64,000 nt of DNA from Dysosmobacter welbionis (GTDB lineage Bacteria; Bacillota; Clostridia; Oscillospirales; Oscillospiraceae). A program made the translations under genes and the position numbers. Location: contig NZ_CP034413.3 in the NCBI RefSeq assembly GCF_005121165.3, forward strand, positions 2,232,001-2,296,000. The letters are read 5' to 3'. Shown here piece after piece: positions 50,431-59,238 of this stretch (the stretch's first letter is position 1; every line of letters starts with the position of its first letter). Under the pieces are notes generated by a model. It made no database searches and was not told the DNA's origin. It saw nothing but the letters and a program-made list of their open reading frames with translations.

Positions 50431-52298
50431 ATTACACCCAAGCACAGATTGACCGGGCGAACGCCGTCAGTCTGGAAGATTTTCTCCGCACACAGGGAGA
50501 GACACTTATCAAAAGCGGACGAGAATACCGCTGGAAAGAACATGACAGCCTGACCGTCCGGGGAAACAAGTGGTTTCGCCACAGCCAGAGCAAGGGCGGC
50601 TATCCCATTGATTTCGTCATGGAGTTTTACGGCAAGTCCTTTCCCGAAGCTGTCCAGATGTTGACAGGCGAAAACGGCGAGGGACAGACCGAAGCCACCA
50701 CAGCACCGCCCACAGCGTTCCACTTGCCCTTGCACAACAGAACAGCCGACAGAGCAATTCAATATCTTTGCGAAAGCCGAGGTCTCAACAAAACGCTTGT
50801 TGAGACTTTTCTTCTTTCCGGGGATATTTACGAGGACGCAAAGCGGCACAATGTTGTGTTTGTCGGCAGAGACCGAAGTGGTACGCCGAGATACGCCCAT
50901 GTGCGAGGAACGGCAGACCCATTCAGACAGGACATTGCCGGGGCTGACAAGTCCTATCCGTTCCGCTATGAGGGAAACGGCAATCAGCTCTTTGTCTTTG
51001 AAGCACCGATTGACCTGTTATCATTCATCTGCCTTTATCCGCAGGACTGGCAGACAAGGAGCTACCTTGCCCTGGGCGGCGTTTCAGGCAAAGCCCTTGA
51101 CCGTTTTCTTTCTGAACGCAAGGACACCCGAAAAGTGTTCCTCTGCCTTGACAGCGACACCGCAGGAAGTGAAGCCTGCACCCGGCTGGCACAGTCCATT
51201 CCCGGCGAGATCGCCGTCATTCGCCTTGTCCCGGCAAGGAAAGACTGGAACGATGTTCTCCGTCAGCAAGGGGACATTCCCAGCCGCAAATTCATAGCCG
51301 AGACAATCACGCTGCGAGAGCTGCCCACCGCCCAGCCTGTTCCCATGCTCCGCATGGCAGATGTGGAGCTGACGAGCGTGGATTGGCTATGGTTTCCCTA
51401 TATCCCCTTTGGAAAGCTGACGATTATACAGGGCAACCCCGGCGAGGGCAAGACCTACTTTGCCATGCGTCTTGCGGCGGCTTGTACCAACCGAAAGCCT
51501 TTACCCGGTATGGAGACCCTTGAGCCTTTCAACATCATCTACCAGACCGCAGAGGACGGTCTGGGCGATACCGTCAAGCCCCGACTGATGGAAGCGGAAG
51601 CAGACCTTGAAAGAGTGCTTGTCATTGACGATAGGGACACACCGCTGACCCTTGCCGATGAGCGCATAGCAAGGGCAATCCGGGAAAACAACGCAAGGCT
51701 GGTTATCATTGACCCGGTGCAGGCGTTTCTGGGCGCAGATGTGGACATGAACCGGGCAAATGAAGTCCGTCCCATTTTCCGCAGTCTGGGAGATATTGCA
51801 CAGGCTACTGGGTGCGCTATCGTGCTGATAGGACACCTGAACAAAGCCGCAGGAACACAAAGCACTTACAGGGGCTTAGGGTCTATCGACATTACGGCGG
51901 CAGTCCGCAGTCTGCTCTTTATCGGCAAGCTGAAGGACAGCCCCACAACGAGGGTGCTTATCCATGAGAAAAGCTCCCTTGCGCCGCCCGGACAGTCCCT
52001 TGCCTTTTCTCTGGGAGACGAGAAAGGCTTTGAATGGATAGGAGCTTATGACATTACCGCTGACGAGCTTCTTGCCGGGGCAGACAACACCAAGACCGAG
52101 AGCAAGACCGCACAAGCGCAAATGCTCATTCTGGAACTGCTTGCGGACGGAAAGCGTATGCCGAGCGCAGAGCTGGAAAAGGCAGTCAATGAGCGTGGGA
52201 TTTCCTCACGCACCATGAGAACGGCAAAGAGCCGTATCGGGGACAGACTTGTGACCGAGAAAGACGGCACAGCATGGGTCTGCTATCTCCGAGACTGA
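50427..52298 (+). CDS. DNA primase-helicase fusion (DUF3991/TOPRIM plus RepA-like ATPase)
   Basis: 623 residues. A CHC2-like N-terminus (residues 1-80, KGGYPIDFVMEF) and a TOPRIM-like domain (LFVFEAPIDLLSF, then VFLCLDSDTAG) precede a RecA-fold helicase: Walker A IIQGNPGEGKTYFAMRLAAA (about 335) and Walker B LVIIDPVQAFLG. A winged C-terminal tail closes it. It probably primes and unwinds the mobilized or excised circle. It is co-transcribed with the relaxase. Confidence 0.88.
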   Translation: MNYTQAQIDRANAVSLEDFLRTQGETLIKSGREYRWKEHDSLTVRGNKWFRHSQSKGGYPIDFVMEFYGKSFPEAVQMLTGENGEGQTEATTAPPTAFHLPLHNRTADRAIQYLCESRGLNKTLVETFLLSGDIYEDAKRHNVVFVGRDRSGTPRYAHVRGTADPFRQDIAGADKSYPFRYEGNGNQLFVFEAPIDLLSFICLYPQDWQTRSYLALGGVSGKALDRFLSERKDTRKVFLCLDSDTAGSEACTRLAQSIPGEIAVIRLVPARKDWNDVLRQQGDIPSRKFIAETITLRELPTAQPVPMLRMADVELTSVDWLWFPYIPFGKLTIIQGNPGEGKTYFAMRLAAACTNRKPLPGMETLEPFNIIYQTAEDGLGDTVKPRLMEAEADLERVLVIDDRDTPLTLADERIARAIRENNARLVIIDPVQAFLGADVDMNRANEVRPIFRSLGDIAQATGCAIVLIGHLNKAAGTQSTYRGLGSIDITAAVRSLLFIGKLKDSPTTRVLIHEKSSLAPPGQSLAFSLGDEKGFEWIGAYDITADELLAGADNTKTESKTAQAQMLILELLADGKRMPSAELEKAVNERGISSRTMRTAKSRIGDRLVTEKDGTAWVCYLRD

Positions 52299-52441
52299 CA
52301 ACAGGAACACGGCAAGCGTGGCAAAGACGGCAAGGGTTTTATAGATACCTTAATGTTGCCGCCTTGCCTTGTTCCCTCATACTGACACCGCCCGATGATG
52401 AACAGTTACCGGGCACTTTTTCATTTACAGGAGGATTTTGA

Positions 52442-52600
52442 ATGAACAATACTGCAACCAACACCGCCACTTGCCCGACTGTCAGAAAGCAGATTGGCAA
52501 GACCACCTATATCGTCCGTGTCCATTTCAGCGAGACCGCCAAGGAGACGATGGAGGACAAAATCAAGCGTATGCTCCGTGAAGAAGTCCGCAAAATGTGA
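52442..52600 (+). CDS. Transposon-encoded protein TnpW
   Basis: 52 residues behind AGGAGG: MNNTATNTATCPTVRKQIGK, then TYIVRVHFSETAKET and a basic helical end. This matches the TnpW family that closes Tn4451-type elements. It ends 45 bp before the right junction. Confidence 0.8.
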   Translation: MNNTATNTATCPTVRKQIGKTTYIVRVHFSETAKETMEDKIKRMLREEVRKM

Positions 52601-52646
52601 CTTCTTTTTGAATTTGATGAAAAAGTCCTTGACTTTTCGTCTCTGG
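52600..52646. other. Right end of the virD4-inserted element
   Basis: GACTTCTTTTT and GAAAAAGTC form an imperfect inverted repeat (52600-52628), and GACTTTTC recurs at 52631. The shared GG core is at 52645-52646, after which virD4 resumes. Confidence 0.6.
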
Positions 52647-53493
52647 CAAGACCCTGAAATCCATCCTCATTAGCTGCGGCGCCCGCCTTGCTCCCTTCGA
52701 TATTGCGGAGCTGCGGGAGATCATGTCCGACGACGAACTGGAGCTGGATACCCTGGGCGACCGGAAAACGGCGCTGTTCCTCATTATGAGCGACACGGAT
52801 ACCACCTTCAACTTCGTCATCGCCATGCTGCAAAGCCAGCTATTCAATCTCCTTTGCGACAAGGCGGACGATGTGTACGGCGGCAGGCTGCCCGTCCATG
52901 TGCGGTGCCTCCTGGACGAGTTTGCCAACATCGGGCAGATACCCAACTTCGACAAACTGATCGCCACCATCCGGAGCCGGGAAATCTCGGCTTCTATTAT
53001 TTTGCAGTCCCAAAGCCAGTTAAAGACCATCTACAAGGACGCCGCAGATACCATTGTGGGCAACTGCGACACCACCTTGTTTTTGGGAGGCAAGGAGAAA
53101 TCCACCCTGAAAGAAATCTCGGAGCTGCTGGGCAAGGAGACCATCGACAGCTTCAATCAATCCGAGAACCGGGGCAGCCAGGTTTCCCACGGCCTCAATT
53201 ATCAGAAATTAGGAAAGGAGCTGATGACTCAGGACGAAATTGCGGTGATGGACGGAGGCAAGTGCATCTTGCAGCTTCGAGGGGTGCGGCCATTTTTCAG
53301 CGACAAGTTTGATATAACGAAGCATCCCCGCTACAAGTACCTTGCCGACGCCGACAAGAAAAACACCTTTGACATTGAACGGTACATGAAACGCAGACCG
53401 GCCATCGTGAAGCCGGACGAGCCTTTCGATCTGTACGAATTGAAAGCGACCGACCTTCAACCCAACAATTCAACTGAACGAAAGGAAATGTGA
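52645..53493 (+). pseudogene. VirD4-type coupling protein, C-terminal part (gene interrupted)
   Basis: 282 residues continuing VirD4 from GKTLKSILISCGARLAPFDI through the Walker B region LLDEFANIGQIPNFDKLIAT and the arginine-finger block ILQSQSQLKTIYKD to the end. It has no start of its own at the junction. A later ATG at 52723 could give a headless fragment. It is in frame with 38426-39441 once the insert is removed. Its stop lies 2 bp before the pilin ATG. Confidence 0.92.
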
Positions 53494-53495
53494 AT

Positions 53496-53636
53496 ATGAG
53501 CTTTTTTACTAACGCTATCGACGTTTTGCAGACTCTGGTCATCGCCCTGGGCGGCGGTCTGTGCGTGTGGGGCGGCATCAACCTTCTGGAAGGTTACGGC
53601 CAGGACAACCCTGCCTCCAATGCTCATGTACGGTAG
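53496..53636 (+). pseudogene. Maff2/VirB2-like pilin, N-terminal part (gene interrupted)
   Basis: Starts at ATG 53496 behind AAAGGA. MSFFTNAIDVLQTLVIALGG begins the first membrane segment of the small Maff2-type protein of Tn1549-like elements. The homology ends at NPAS (53618), then six junk codons lead to TAG inside the second inserted element. The missing second half is at 62821-62919. Rejoining at the shared AA gives a two-helix protein of about 73 residues. Confidence 0.88.
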
Positions 53637-53849
53637 AGAAGCACAAAGCAAAACAAGGATAGCCAGCCCTGCCACTATTCCGAAGTCAGGGGAACGCAAT
53701 AGAAAAATTTATAGCTGTATGCTATACTTAATTAGCATTTGAACATATCAAGCTGACACAGCAATCTCTTTACTTGCCGTTAATGCGCGTCTACCAATAG
53801 TCCGCACAAAGCAAGAGTAGCGTAAAGGTATAAAAATTTCAAACTTCTT

Positions 53850-53877
53850 TGTAACGAAATTCCGATTTCTCCGTCTA
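53850..53877 (+). promoter_or_regulatory. ECF-type promoter of the element's sigma factor
   Basis: TGTAAC (53850-53855) and CGTCTA (53872-53877) are 16 bp apart, about 32 bp before the start. This is the pattern of self-activating ECF promoters and implies positive autoregulation. Confidence 0.6.
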
Positions 53878-53908
53878 ACCTATGAAGCTGAAGGAGGTGA
53901 TGACAAGT

Positions 53909-54394
53909 ATGGACTATGAAAAGCTCTATAAAGCCTACTATTTACAGGTATACTCGTATACTATTTCTCTTGCCAAAAATCGTGAGATAGCAGAGGAAAT
54001 CACGCAGAACACATTCTATAAGGCTGTTTCTACAACATCACAATTCAAAGGTAAGTCAGATGAATTGACATGGCTCTGCTCCATAGCAAAAAACCTTTAC
54101 CATGATGAAATGCGAAGCCGTCAGCGAGTAGCTAATGTGAGTGAAATCAATGACTTGCCATCAAATGAAAATGTTGAGAACTCAGTTGCAGATTCTGACA
54201 TGGCGTTCCGCATACACCTCGTTCTTCACCGTTTGGAAGAACCATACAAAGAAGTCTTTCAACTTCGCGTATTCGGGGAACTATCTTTTTCACAAATCGC
54301 TGCAATTTTTGGAAAAACAGAATCATGGGCGAGAGTTACTTATCATCGTGCAAAGCTAAAAATTCAAGAAAGGATGGATGAAAAGCATGAGTAA
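53909..54394 (+). CDS. ECF-family sigma factor carried by the mobilizable element
   Basis: 161 residues. AAGGAGG at 53891-53897 fits ATG 53909 (MDYEKLYKAYYLQVYSYTIS) better than the earlier in-frame ATGs. Region 2 (EITQNTFYKAV, then LTWLCSIAKNLYHDEMRSRQ) and region 4 (LSFSQIAAIFGKTESWARVT) are intact. It overlaps the anti-sigma gene by 8 bp. AT-rich composition suggests separate ancestry from the mobilization genes. The regulon is unknown. Confidence 0.9.
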   Translation: MDYEKLYKAYYLQVYSYTISLAKNREIAEEITQNTFYKAVSTTSQFKGKSDELTWLCSIAKNLYHDEMRSRQRVANVSEINDLPSNENVENSVADSDMAFRIHLVLHRLEEPYKEVFQLRVFGELSFSQIAAIFGKTESWARVTYHRAKLKIQERMDEKHE

Positions 54395-55091
54395 ACAATG
54401 CGATATTGTTCGAGATATTCTTCCGCTGTATGTTGACGGTGCTTGCAGCGAAGCAAGCGCAGAGATGGTAAAAGAGCATTTGAACGCCTGTGCTGACTGT
54501 AACGCAATTTATCAGAAATTGCTTTCTCACACGAGCGAAGATGTTCTTCACGAAGAAAGCGAAAGCGTTATTATGCGCCATGAGGCAAAAGAAAAGCAGA
54601 GAGGCAGAAAAAAGATAACGATTGCTGTTCTCGTTTCCATCGCTCTTTGTATCATTGCAATTTTTACAGCTCTCTTTCTGTTACCTATAAACATTGCTTA
54701 TGAGCCTGTCAAAATCGACTTCCCATTTGAGGTTGAAGATGTCGAAAACGTTGAAATGTACCACTATGACGGAGTGCCTGCATCAGCAGAAAAGAAAGTA
54801 GTTGTTGCTGAAAATGATATAAAGACCCTGTATGATAAGTTCAAGGGCTTATCCCTAAAAGACAAAACGACTGAGGAAACTGCCGGAGCAGATGTGACCA
54901 GTTTTAGATTTAACCTCTCAGATGGAACAAGCTACGATTTGATTTACGCCTGCTATGGAGTTAAAAACGGCGAATTAAAGTCAGAAGCAGGCGGTTTTAA
55001 GTATTTTACAAGTGCGGATATTGGCTCTTATTGGAACAATTTGAATACGGAACTTGAAGCAATTCCTATCAATGAGAGTGAATTGCCGTGA
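54387..55091 (+). CDS. Zinc-finger anti-sigma factor
   Basis: 234 residues from ATG 54387. The anti-sigma zinc-binding motif is HLNACADC, with an earlier Cys in SKQCDIVRDILPLYVDGACS. One membrane helix (ITIAVLVSIALCIIAIFTAL, about 78-97) and an external beta-rich domain (150-234) follow. It should hold the preceding sigma factor inactive until an envelope signal arrives. Confidence 0.87.
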   Translation: MSKQCDIVRDILPLYVDGACSEASAEMVKEHLNACADCNAIYQKLLSHTSEDVLHEESESVIMRHEAKEKQRGRKKITIAVLVSIALCIIAIFTALFLLPINIAYEPVKIDFPFEVEDVENVEMYHYDGVPASAEKKVVVAENDIKTLYDKFKGLSLKDKTTEETAGADVTSFRFNLSDGTSYDLIYACYGVKNGELKSEAGGFKYFTSADIGSYWNNLNTELEAIPINESELP

Positions 55092-55114
55092 GCAGATAGC
55101 AAACCCAGCCGAGC

Positions 55115-55160
55115 CTGTCAACGGTCAAGATGAACGGCGCAAATGCGCCGCCGTTGACAG
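55115..55160 (+). other. Nested hairpin upstream of the Orf7-like gene
   Basis: CTGTCAACGG (55115-55124) pairs with CCGTTGACAG (55151-55160) and encloses GGCGC/GCGCC around AAAT. No T tract follows. It lies in the leader of the next gene, so it may be an mRNA control element. Confidence 0.5.
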
Positions 55161-55250
55161 CCCCGCCCGTCTTTGCTGTTCGGTAATCAAGAGGGCGACA
55201 GCATAAAATGCTGCCGCCCTCTGCCATTATTCAGAAAGGGGGGATTTTCC

Positions 55251-55709
55251 ATGACCGAACACGAAAAGTATCAAGAACATATCCGGCATACACACGATGC
55301 CTTTTGCAAGACCGTTATTCGCCACGCTGCCATAGACGCAGCCCGGAGCATACGCAGCCGCCGCAAGCGGGAAATCTCGCTTGAATATCTGATAGAAGAA
55401 AAACACTATCCATTCAGTACCACAGATAAATACTTTGCGGAGCAATCCGGCATGACCAGCTATCCGCTTTTCGTCTGTGGTCAGATGGTGCTTTTGGAAA
55501 GTCCAGAGCTTGCCGCAGCGCTGTCCGCACTATCACAGATGGAACAGGAAATCATTTTCCTGTACTACTTCCAACGATTGACGCATAGGGAGATTGGACG
55601 GAGATATGGACGGGCTGGCAACACAACCGGGCGGCGTATTCAGATGATTTTACGGCGGCTACGGGCAGAGTTGGAGGGCTTGTCCTATGAACCAGCTACT
55701 TCCCTATGA
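55251..55709 (+). CDS. Sigma-70-like regulator (Tn916 Orf7-type)
   Basis: 152 residues from ATG 55251, with AAAGGGGGG upstream. The C-terminal helix-turn-helix (ALSALSQMEQEIIFLYYFQR, then LTHREIGRRYGRAGNTTGRR) is that of sigma region 4. Such proteins regulate transfer genes in Tn916-like elements. The end overlaps the next gene by 23 bp. Confidence 0.8.
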   Translation: MTEHEKYQEHIRHTHDAFCKTVIRHAAIDAARSIRSRRKREISLEYLIEEKHYPFSTTDKYFAEQSGMTSYPLFVCGQMVLLESPELAAALSALSQMEQEIIFLYYFQRLTHREIGRRYGRAGNTTGRRIQMILRRLRAELEGLSYEPATSL

Positions 55710-55884
55710 GACAATCGTTAAGGCAAGCGAGGGCGACCCGGAAGCTGTTGCCGCCGTCCTATCCCATTATGCGGGATATATCCGCTCTTGTGCGAAAATG
55801 GACGGACAGATTAACACGGATATGCAGGAGCATATCGTCAGGCAACTGATAGAAAGCCTGTTGAAGTTCCGCTTTGACCGCTAA
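55687..55884 (+). CDS. Helix-turn-helix protein (Tn916 Orf8-type)
   Basis: 65 residues, LLPYETIVKASEGDPEAVAA, then LSHYAGYIRSCAKM. This is the short HTH_16-like protein that always follows the Orf7-type regulator in Tn916 and relatives. The overlap with that gene supports translational coupling. Confidence 0.8.
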   Translation: MNQLLPYETIVKASEGDPEAVAAVLSHYAGYIRSCAKMDGQINTDMQEHIVRQLIESLLKFRFDR

Positions 55885-55926
55885 ACAGAAAAGTTGTATA
55901 ATTAGAGCCTGACAAATTAAACTTCA

Positions 55927-56352
55927 ATGAGGGTAGAGCAAATGGAACAGATTATCAATTATAGAGACATACCCACAAATAAAAGGATTGACATATTAAA
56001 TGCTCTTGAGCGAATAGGTTTTTTTCCGGCATACGGCGGCGTGAAAACAATGCAGCAAATTATGGAAAAGTCAGTTCCAGGTTCAGGCCCACAATTTTAT
56101 TTCGTTTTCCGTGAAAATGAGTTGATAGGGTACAATTTTCTCATTGGGGACACTAAGAAATATAAAGCGTTCCCATGGCTTGCTATTAGCAATATGGATG
56201 AGCAGAAGTTGACTGTTTGTGAAGAACTGATGAAAATACAAATTGCCTTTTTTGAAGAACTCGGAATGCAAAAGATAGCAGATCATTGCGTTAGGATTAT
56301 GGAAGATTACAGAAAAGGAATTGGAAAGCAGAAAGAAAGCGATTGCAGATAA
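55927..56352 (+). CDS. Hypothetical protein, unknown family
   Basis: 141 residues, AT-rich, no membrane segment. A helical N-terminus (INYRDIPTNKRIDILNALER) is followed by a beta-strand block (PQFYFVFRENELIGYNFLIG) and a C-terminal helix. I do not recognise it. No strong ribosome-binding site precedes ATG 55927, and ATG 55942 is an alternative. It lies where cargo genes commonly sit and is followed by a good terminator. Confidence 0.55.
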   Translation: MRVEQMEQIINYRDIPTNKRIDILNALERIGFFPAYGGVKTMQQIMEKSVPGSGPQFYFVFRENELIGYNFLIGDTKKYKAFPWLAISNMDEQKLTVCEELMKIQIAFFEELGMQKIADHCVRIMEDYRKGIGKQKESDCR

Positions 56353-56410
56353 ATTCCATTTGAAAAACGGCTGACAATTTAATACCGCCGCCCATCACAG
56401 CGGCAGATAA

Positions 56411-56444
56411 GCAGTAAATCTTGAAAAGGTTTACTGCTTTTTTT
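56411..56444 (+). terminator. Rho-independent terminator
   Basis: GCAGTAAA and TTTACTGC pair exactly around 11 bases and are followed by seven T. Confidence 0.85.
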
Positions 56445-56630
56445 GCGCCCATTTTCAAAAATCTTTGGCAAACCACACCGCCGGATTGTTGTAGGGAGCA
56501 GACAGGGAAAACAAAAAATTTCCGCTGCGTTTGCCAAAACGCCCCCTTTTCACCGTTGTAGTGGTGAACAGCGGGCAGAACACGCCGCCGCAATCGCTAT
56601 ATTGGTGGAGCAAGCCAGTATATCCGCAAA

Positions 56631-56700
56631 CCAGAGCCGCCGAGGAAAGCGGTAGTTTTTTAGAGCCAGAGCCGCCGAGGAAAGCGGTAGTTTTTTAGAG
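56631..56700. repeat. Perfect tandem duplication of a 35-bp hairpin unit
   Basis: Bases 56631-56665 and 56666-56700 are identical. Each unit holds CCGC/GCGG around a short loop followed by TTTTTT, so each resembles a terminator. They lie about 150 bp upstream of mobC, where a transfer origin would be expected. The rest of 56445-56848 has no gene I can support. Confidence 0.9.
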
Positions 56701-56848
56701 CAAGATTCTACCGCAGTACCAAAATTCGCTTATCGCTCATTTTGCCCCTGCGGGAATCTTGTTGGGGAGTGCCTTCCCCAAACCCTGCCATGCGGCTTAC
56801 GCCGCTTATCCCGCCGCAGCCATGCGGCAGTCGAAAGGAGGTTTTACC

Positions 56849-57247
56849 ATGCGAAAACGATACAACACACCGCACCGCAGCCGGGTAGTCAAAACACGCA
56901 TGACCGAGGAAGAATACGCCGAGTTTGCAGAAAGGCTTTCTGCCTACAACATGAGCCAAGCCGAGTTTATCCGGCAAGCCATAACCGGGGCAGCCATACG
57001 CCCCATCATAACCGTTTCTCCCGTCAATGATGAGCTGCTTGCCGCTGTTGGGAAGCTGACCGCCGAATACGGCAGGATCGGCGGCAACTTAAACCAGATA
57101 GCCCGGACGCTGAACGAGTGGCACAGCCCCTACCCGCAGCTTGCCGGGGAGGTACGGGCGGCGGTTTCCGACCTTGCTGCCCTAAAGTTTGAAGTCTTGC
57201 AGAAAGTGGGTGACGCTGTTGGCAACATTCAAACATATCAGCTCTAA
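56849..57247 (+). CDS. mobC: MobC-like relaxosome protein
   Basis: 132 residues from ATG 56849, with AAAGGAGG at 56834-56841. A ribbon-helix-helix DNA-binding start (RVVKTRMTEEEYAEFAERLS) leads to the MobC signature IGGNLNQIARTLNEWHSPYP. It binds near the transfer origin and recruits the relaxase, whose gene begins inside its last codons. Confidence 0.9.
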   Translation: MRKRYNTPHRSRVVKTRMTEEEYAEFAERLSAYNMSQAEFIRQAITGAAIRPIITVSPVNDELLAAVGKLTAEYGRIGGNLNQIARTLNEWHSPYPQLAGEVRAAVSDLAALKFEVLQKVGDAVGNIQTYQL

Positions 57248-58841
57248 AAATGCGGACTATGGCGCAGCGGAAGCCTACCTCACATTTGAGCATGACGAGT
57301 TTACCATGAAGCCCACCCTTGATGAAAACGGGCGGCTGATACCGAGGGAGGATTACCGCATTTCTTCCCTTAACTGCGGGGGCGAGGATTTCGCTGTTGC
57401 CTGTATGCGGGCTAATCTCCGCTATGAGAAAAACCAAAAACGGGAAGATGTGAAAAGCCACCACTATATCATCAGCTTTGACCCACGGGACGGGACAGAC
57501 AACGGCTTGACCACAGACCGGGCGCAGGAACTGGGGGAACAGTTCTGCAAGGCACATTTCCCCGGACACCAAGCCCTAATCTGCACCCACCCGGACGGGC
57601 ATAACCACAGCGGGAATATCCATGTGCATATCGTCATCAACTCCCTGCGGATTTACGAAGTCCCGCTTCTGCCCTACATGGACAGACCAGCCGACACAAG
57701 GGAGGGCTGCAAGCACCGCTGTACCAATGCCGCTATGGAATATTTCAAGAGTGAAGTCATGGAGATGTGCCACCGGGAAGGGCTTTACCAAATCGACCTC
57801 CTAAACGGCAGCAAGGAACGGATAACGGAACGGGAATACTGGGCGGCAAAGAAAGGGCAGCTTGCCCTTGATAAAGAGAACGCTGTCAGAGAAGCCGCAG
57901 GACAGCCGACCAAGCCCACCAAGTTTGAAACGGACAAGGCGAAGCTGCGCCGGACGATACGGCAGGCACTTTCCCAAGCTGGCAGCTTTGATGAGTTTTC
58001 TTCCCTTTTGCTGCGGGAGGGCGTGACCGTCAAGGAGAGCCGGGGGCGGTTTTCCTACCTCACGCCGGACAGGACAAAGCCTATCACAGCCCGGAAGCTG
58101 GGGGACAATTTTGACAAGGCTGCTGTCCTTGCCCTGCTCACGCAGAACGCCCACAAAGCCACCGAGCAGACCAAAGCCATACCCGAATACCTTGTCGCAG
58201 TTAAAAAGCCGTCACAAGGGGAAAAACCCACAAAAACTACCCCGGCAGACAACACCTTGCAGCGCATGGTTGACCGGGAAGCCAAGCGAGCCGAGGGCAA
58301 GGGCGTGGGCTATGACCGCTGGGCGGCAAAGCACAATCTAAAGCAAATGGCAACTACCGTTACCGCCTACCAGCAGTACGGCTTTTCTTCCCCGGAGGAA
58401 CTGGACGAAGCCTGTTCTGCCGCCTATGCCGCCATGCGGGAAAGCCTTACAGAGCTGAAGCAGGTGGAAAAGACGCTGAACGGGAAAAAGGAGCTGCAAC
58501 GGCAGGTGCTTGCCTATTCCAAGACCCGCCCTGTCCGGGACGGGCTGAAACAGCAGAAAAACGCCAAAGCAAAAGCAGCCTACCGTCAGAAGCACGAAAG
58601 CGACTTTATCATAGCAGACGCAGCCGCCCGTTATTTCAGGGAGAACGGCATTTCCAAGCTGCCGAGCTATAAAGCCCTGCAAGCAGAGATTGAAAGCCTT
58701 ATCAAAGAGAAAAACAGCGGCTACAACGATTACCGGGCAAAACGGGAGGAATACCGCCGCTTACAGACCGTCAAGGGCAATATCGACCAGATTTTACGCC
58801 GGGAACGCAAGCCTGTGAAAAGGCAGGAACAGGAGCGATAA
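57219..58841 (+). CDS. MobP-type relaxase
   Basis: About 540 residues. I place the start at TTG 57219, giving the usual (M)ATFKHISSKNADYGAAEAYL. The frame is open back to 57189. The relaxase metal site is HNHSGNIHVHIVINSLRIYE, with SHHYIISFDPRDG before it. A long coiled C-terminus follows (QVEKTLNGKKELQRQVLAYS). It belongs to the Relaxase/Mobilization nuclease family of MobC-MobP modules, unlike the MobQ enzyme of the neighbouring element. Confidence 0.9.
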   Translation: MATFKHISSKNADYGAAEAYLTFEHDEFTMKPTLDENGRLIPREDYRISSLNCGGEDFAVACMRANLRYEKNQKREDVKSHHYIISFDPRDGTDNGLTTDRAQELGEQFCKAHFPGHQALICTHPDGHNHSGNIHVHIVINSLRIYEVPLLPYMDRPADTREGCKHRCTNAAMEYFKSEVMEMCHREGLYQIDLLNGSKERITEREYWAAKKGQLALDKENAVREAAGQPTKPTKFETDKAKLRRTIRQALSQAGSFDEFSSLLLREGVTVKESRGRFSYLTPDRTKPITARKLGDNFDKAAVLALLTQNAHKATEQTKAIPEYLVAVKKPSQGEKPTKTTPADNTLQRMVDREAKRAEGKGVGYDRWAAKHNLKQMATTVTAYQQYGFSSPEELDEACSAAYAAMRESLTELKQVEKTLNGKKELQRQVLAYSKTRPVRDGLKQQKNAKAKAAYRQKHESDFIIADAAARYFRENGISKLPSYKALQAEIESLIKEKNSGYNDYRAKREEYRRLQTVKGNIDQILRRERKPVKRQEQER

Positions 58842-59025
58842 AAACCACCCCAAAATGTACCCGAACCCATACAGAACAAGGGGGCTGCCCCGTACCCTAT
58901 CCGCAATACCAAAGGATTTTTTAACGGGCTTACAGGGCAGAAAAACCCCGAAAATGATACCGAGATAATACAGAATTACCGCCGATACCGCCACACCAGC
59001 GGAAACGGCAGAAAGGAGCGCACCC

Positions 59026-59238
59026 ATGCCAAGAATGAGCAAGAAACGGCGGCTGGAATGGTCTTTTTTCCTGCGGCAAGTAAAAATCGGGAATACCACC
59101 TGCGACCGTATCACATACAACGACCTCTGCCGGAGCTGTACCCATAGCTGCAAGCAGAGCTTCCGGGCGGTTATCATACTCTGCCCCCGCTACTACTCCA
59201 AACGCCGGAAAAAGGAGGACAGGGACAATGGCAGATAA
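59026..59238 (+). CDS. Small cysteine-containing conserved protein
   Basis: 70 residues behind AAAGGAG. Basic, with LCRSCTHSCKQSFRAVIILC suggesting a small zinc-binding knuckle. It overlaps the next start by 11 bp. It is a recurrent member of such mobilization modules, but its role is unknown to me. Confidence 0.6.
   Translation: MPRMSKKRRLEWSFFLRQVKIGNTTCDRITYNDLCRSCTHSCKQSFRAVIILCPRYYSKRRKKEDRDNGR

Larger units (their letters stand above)
39442..52646. mobile_element. 13.2-kb serine-recombinase mobilizable element inserted in virD4 (TnpX/TnpV/TnpW type)
   Basis: The left flank ends GCCGCCGG and the right flank begins GGCAAGACC. The original GCCGCCGGCAAGACC is restored by deleting one GG plus the insert. 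A 2-bp shared core with no longer target duplication is the mark of large serine recombinases such as TnpX of Tn4451. Contents in order: TnpX-like recombinase, TnpV, DUF1430/ABC transporter, nested RIT element, small membrane protein, DUF3847-type protein, MobQ relaxase, primase-helicase and TnpW. Confidence 0.9.
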
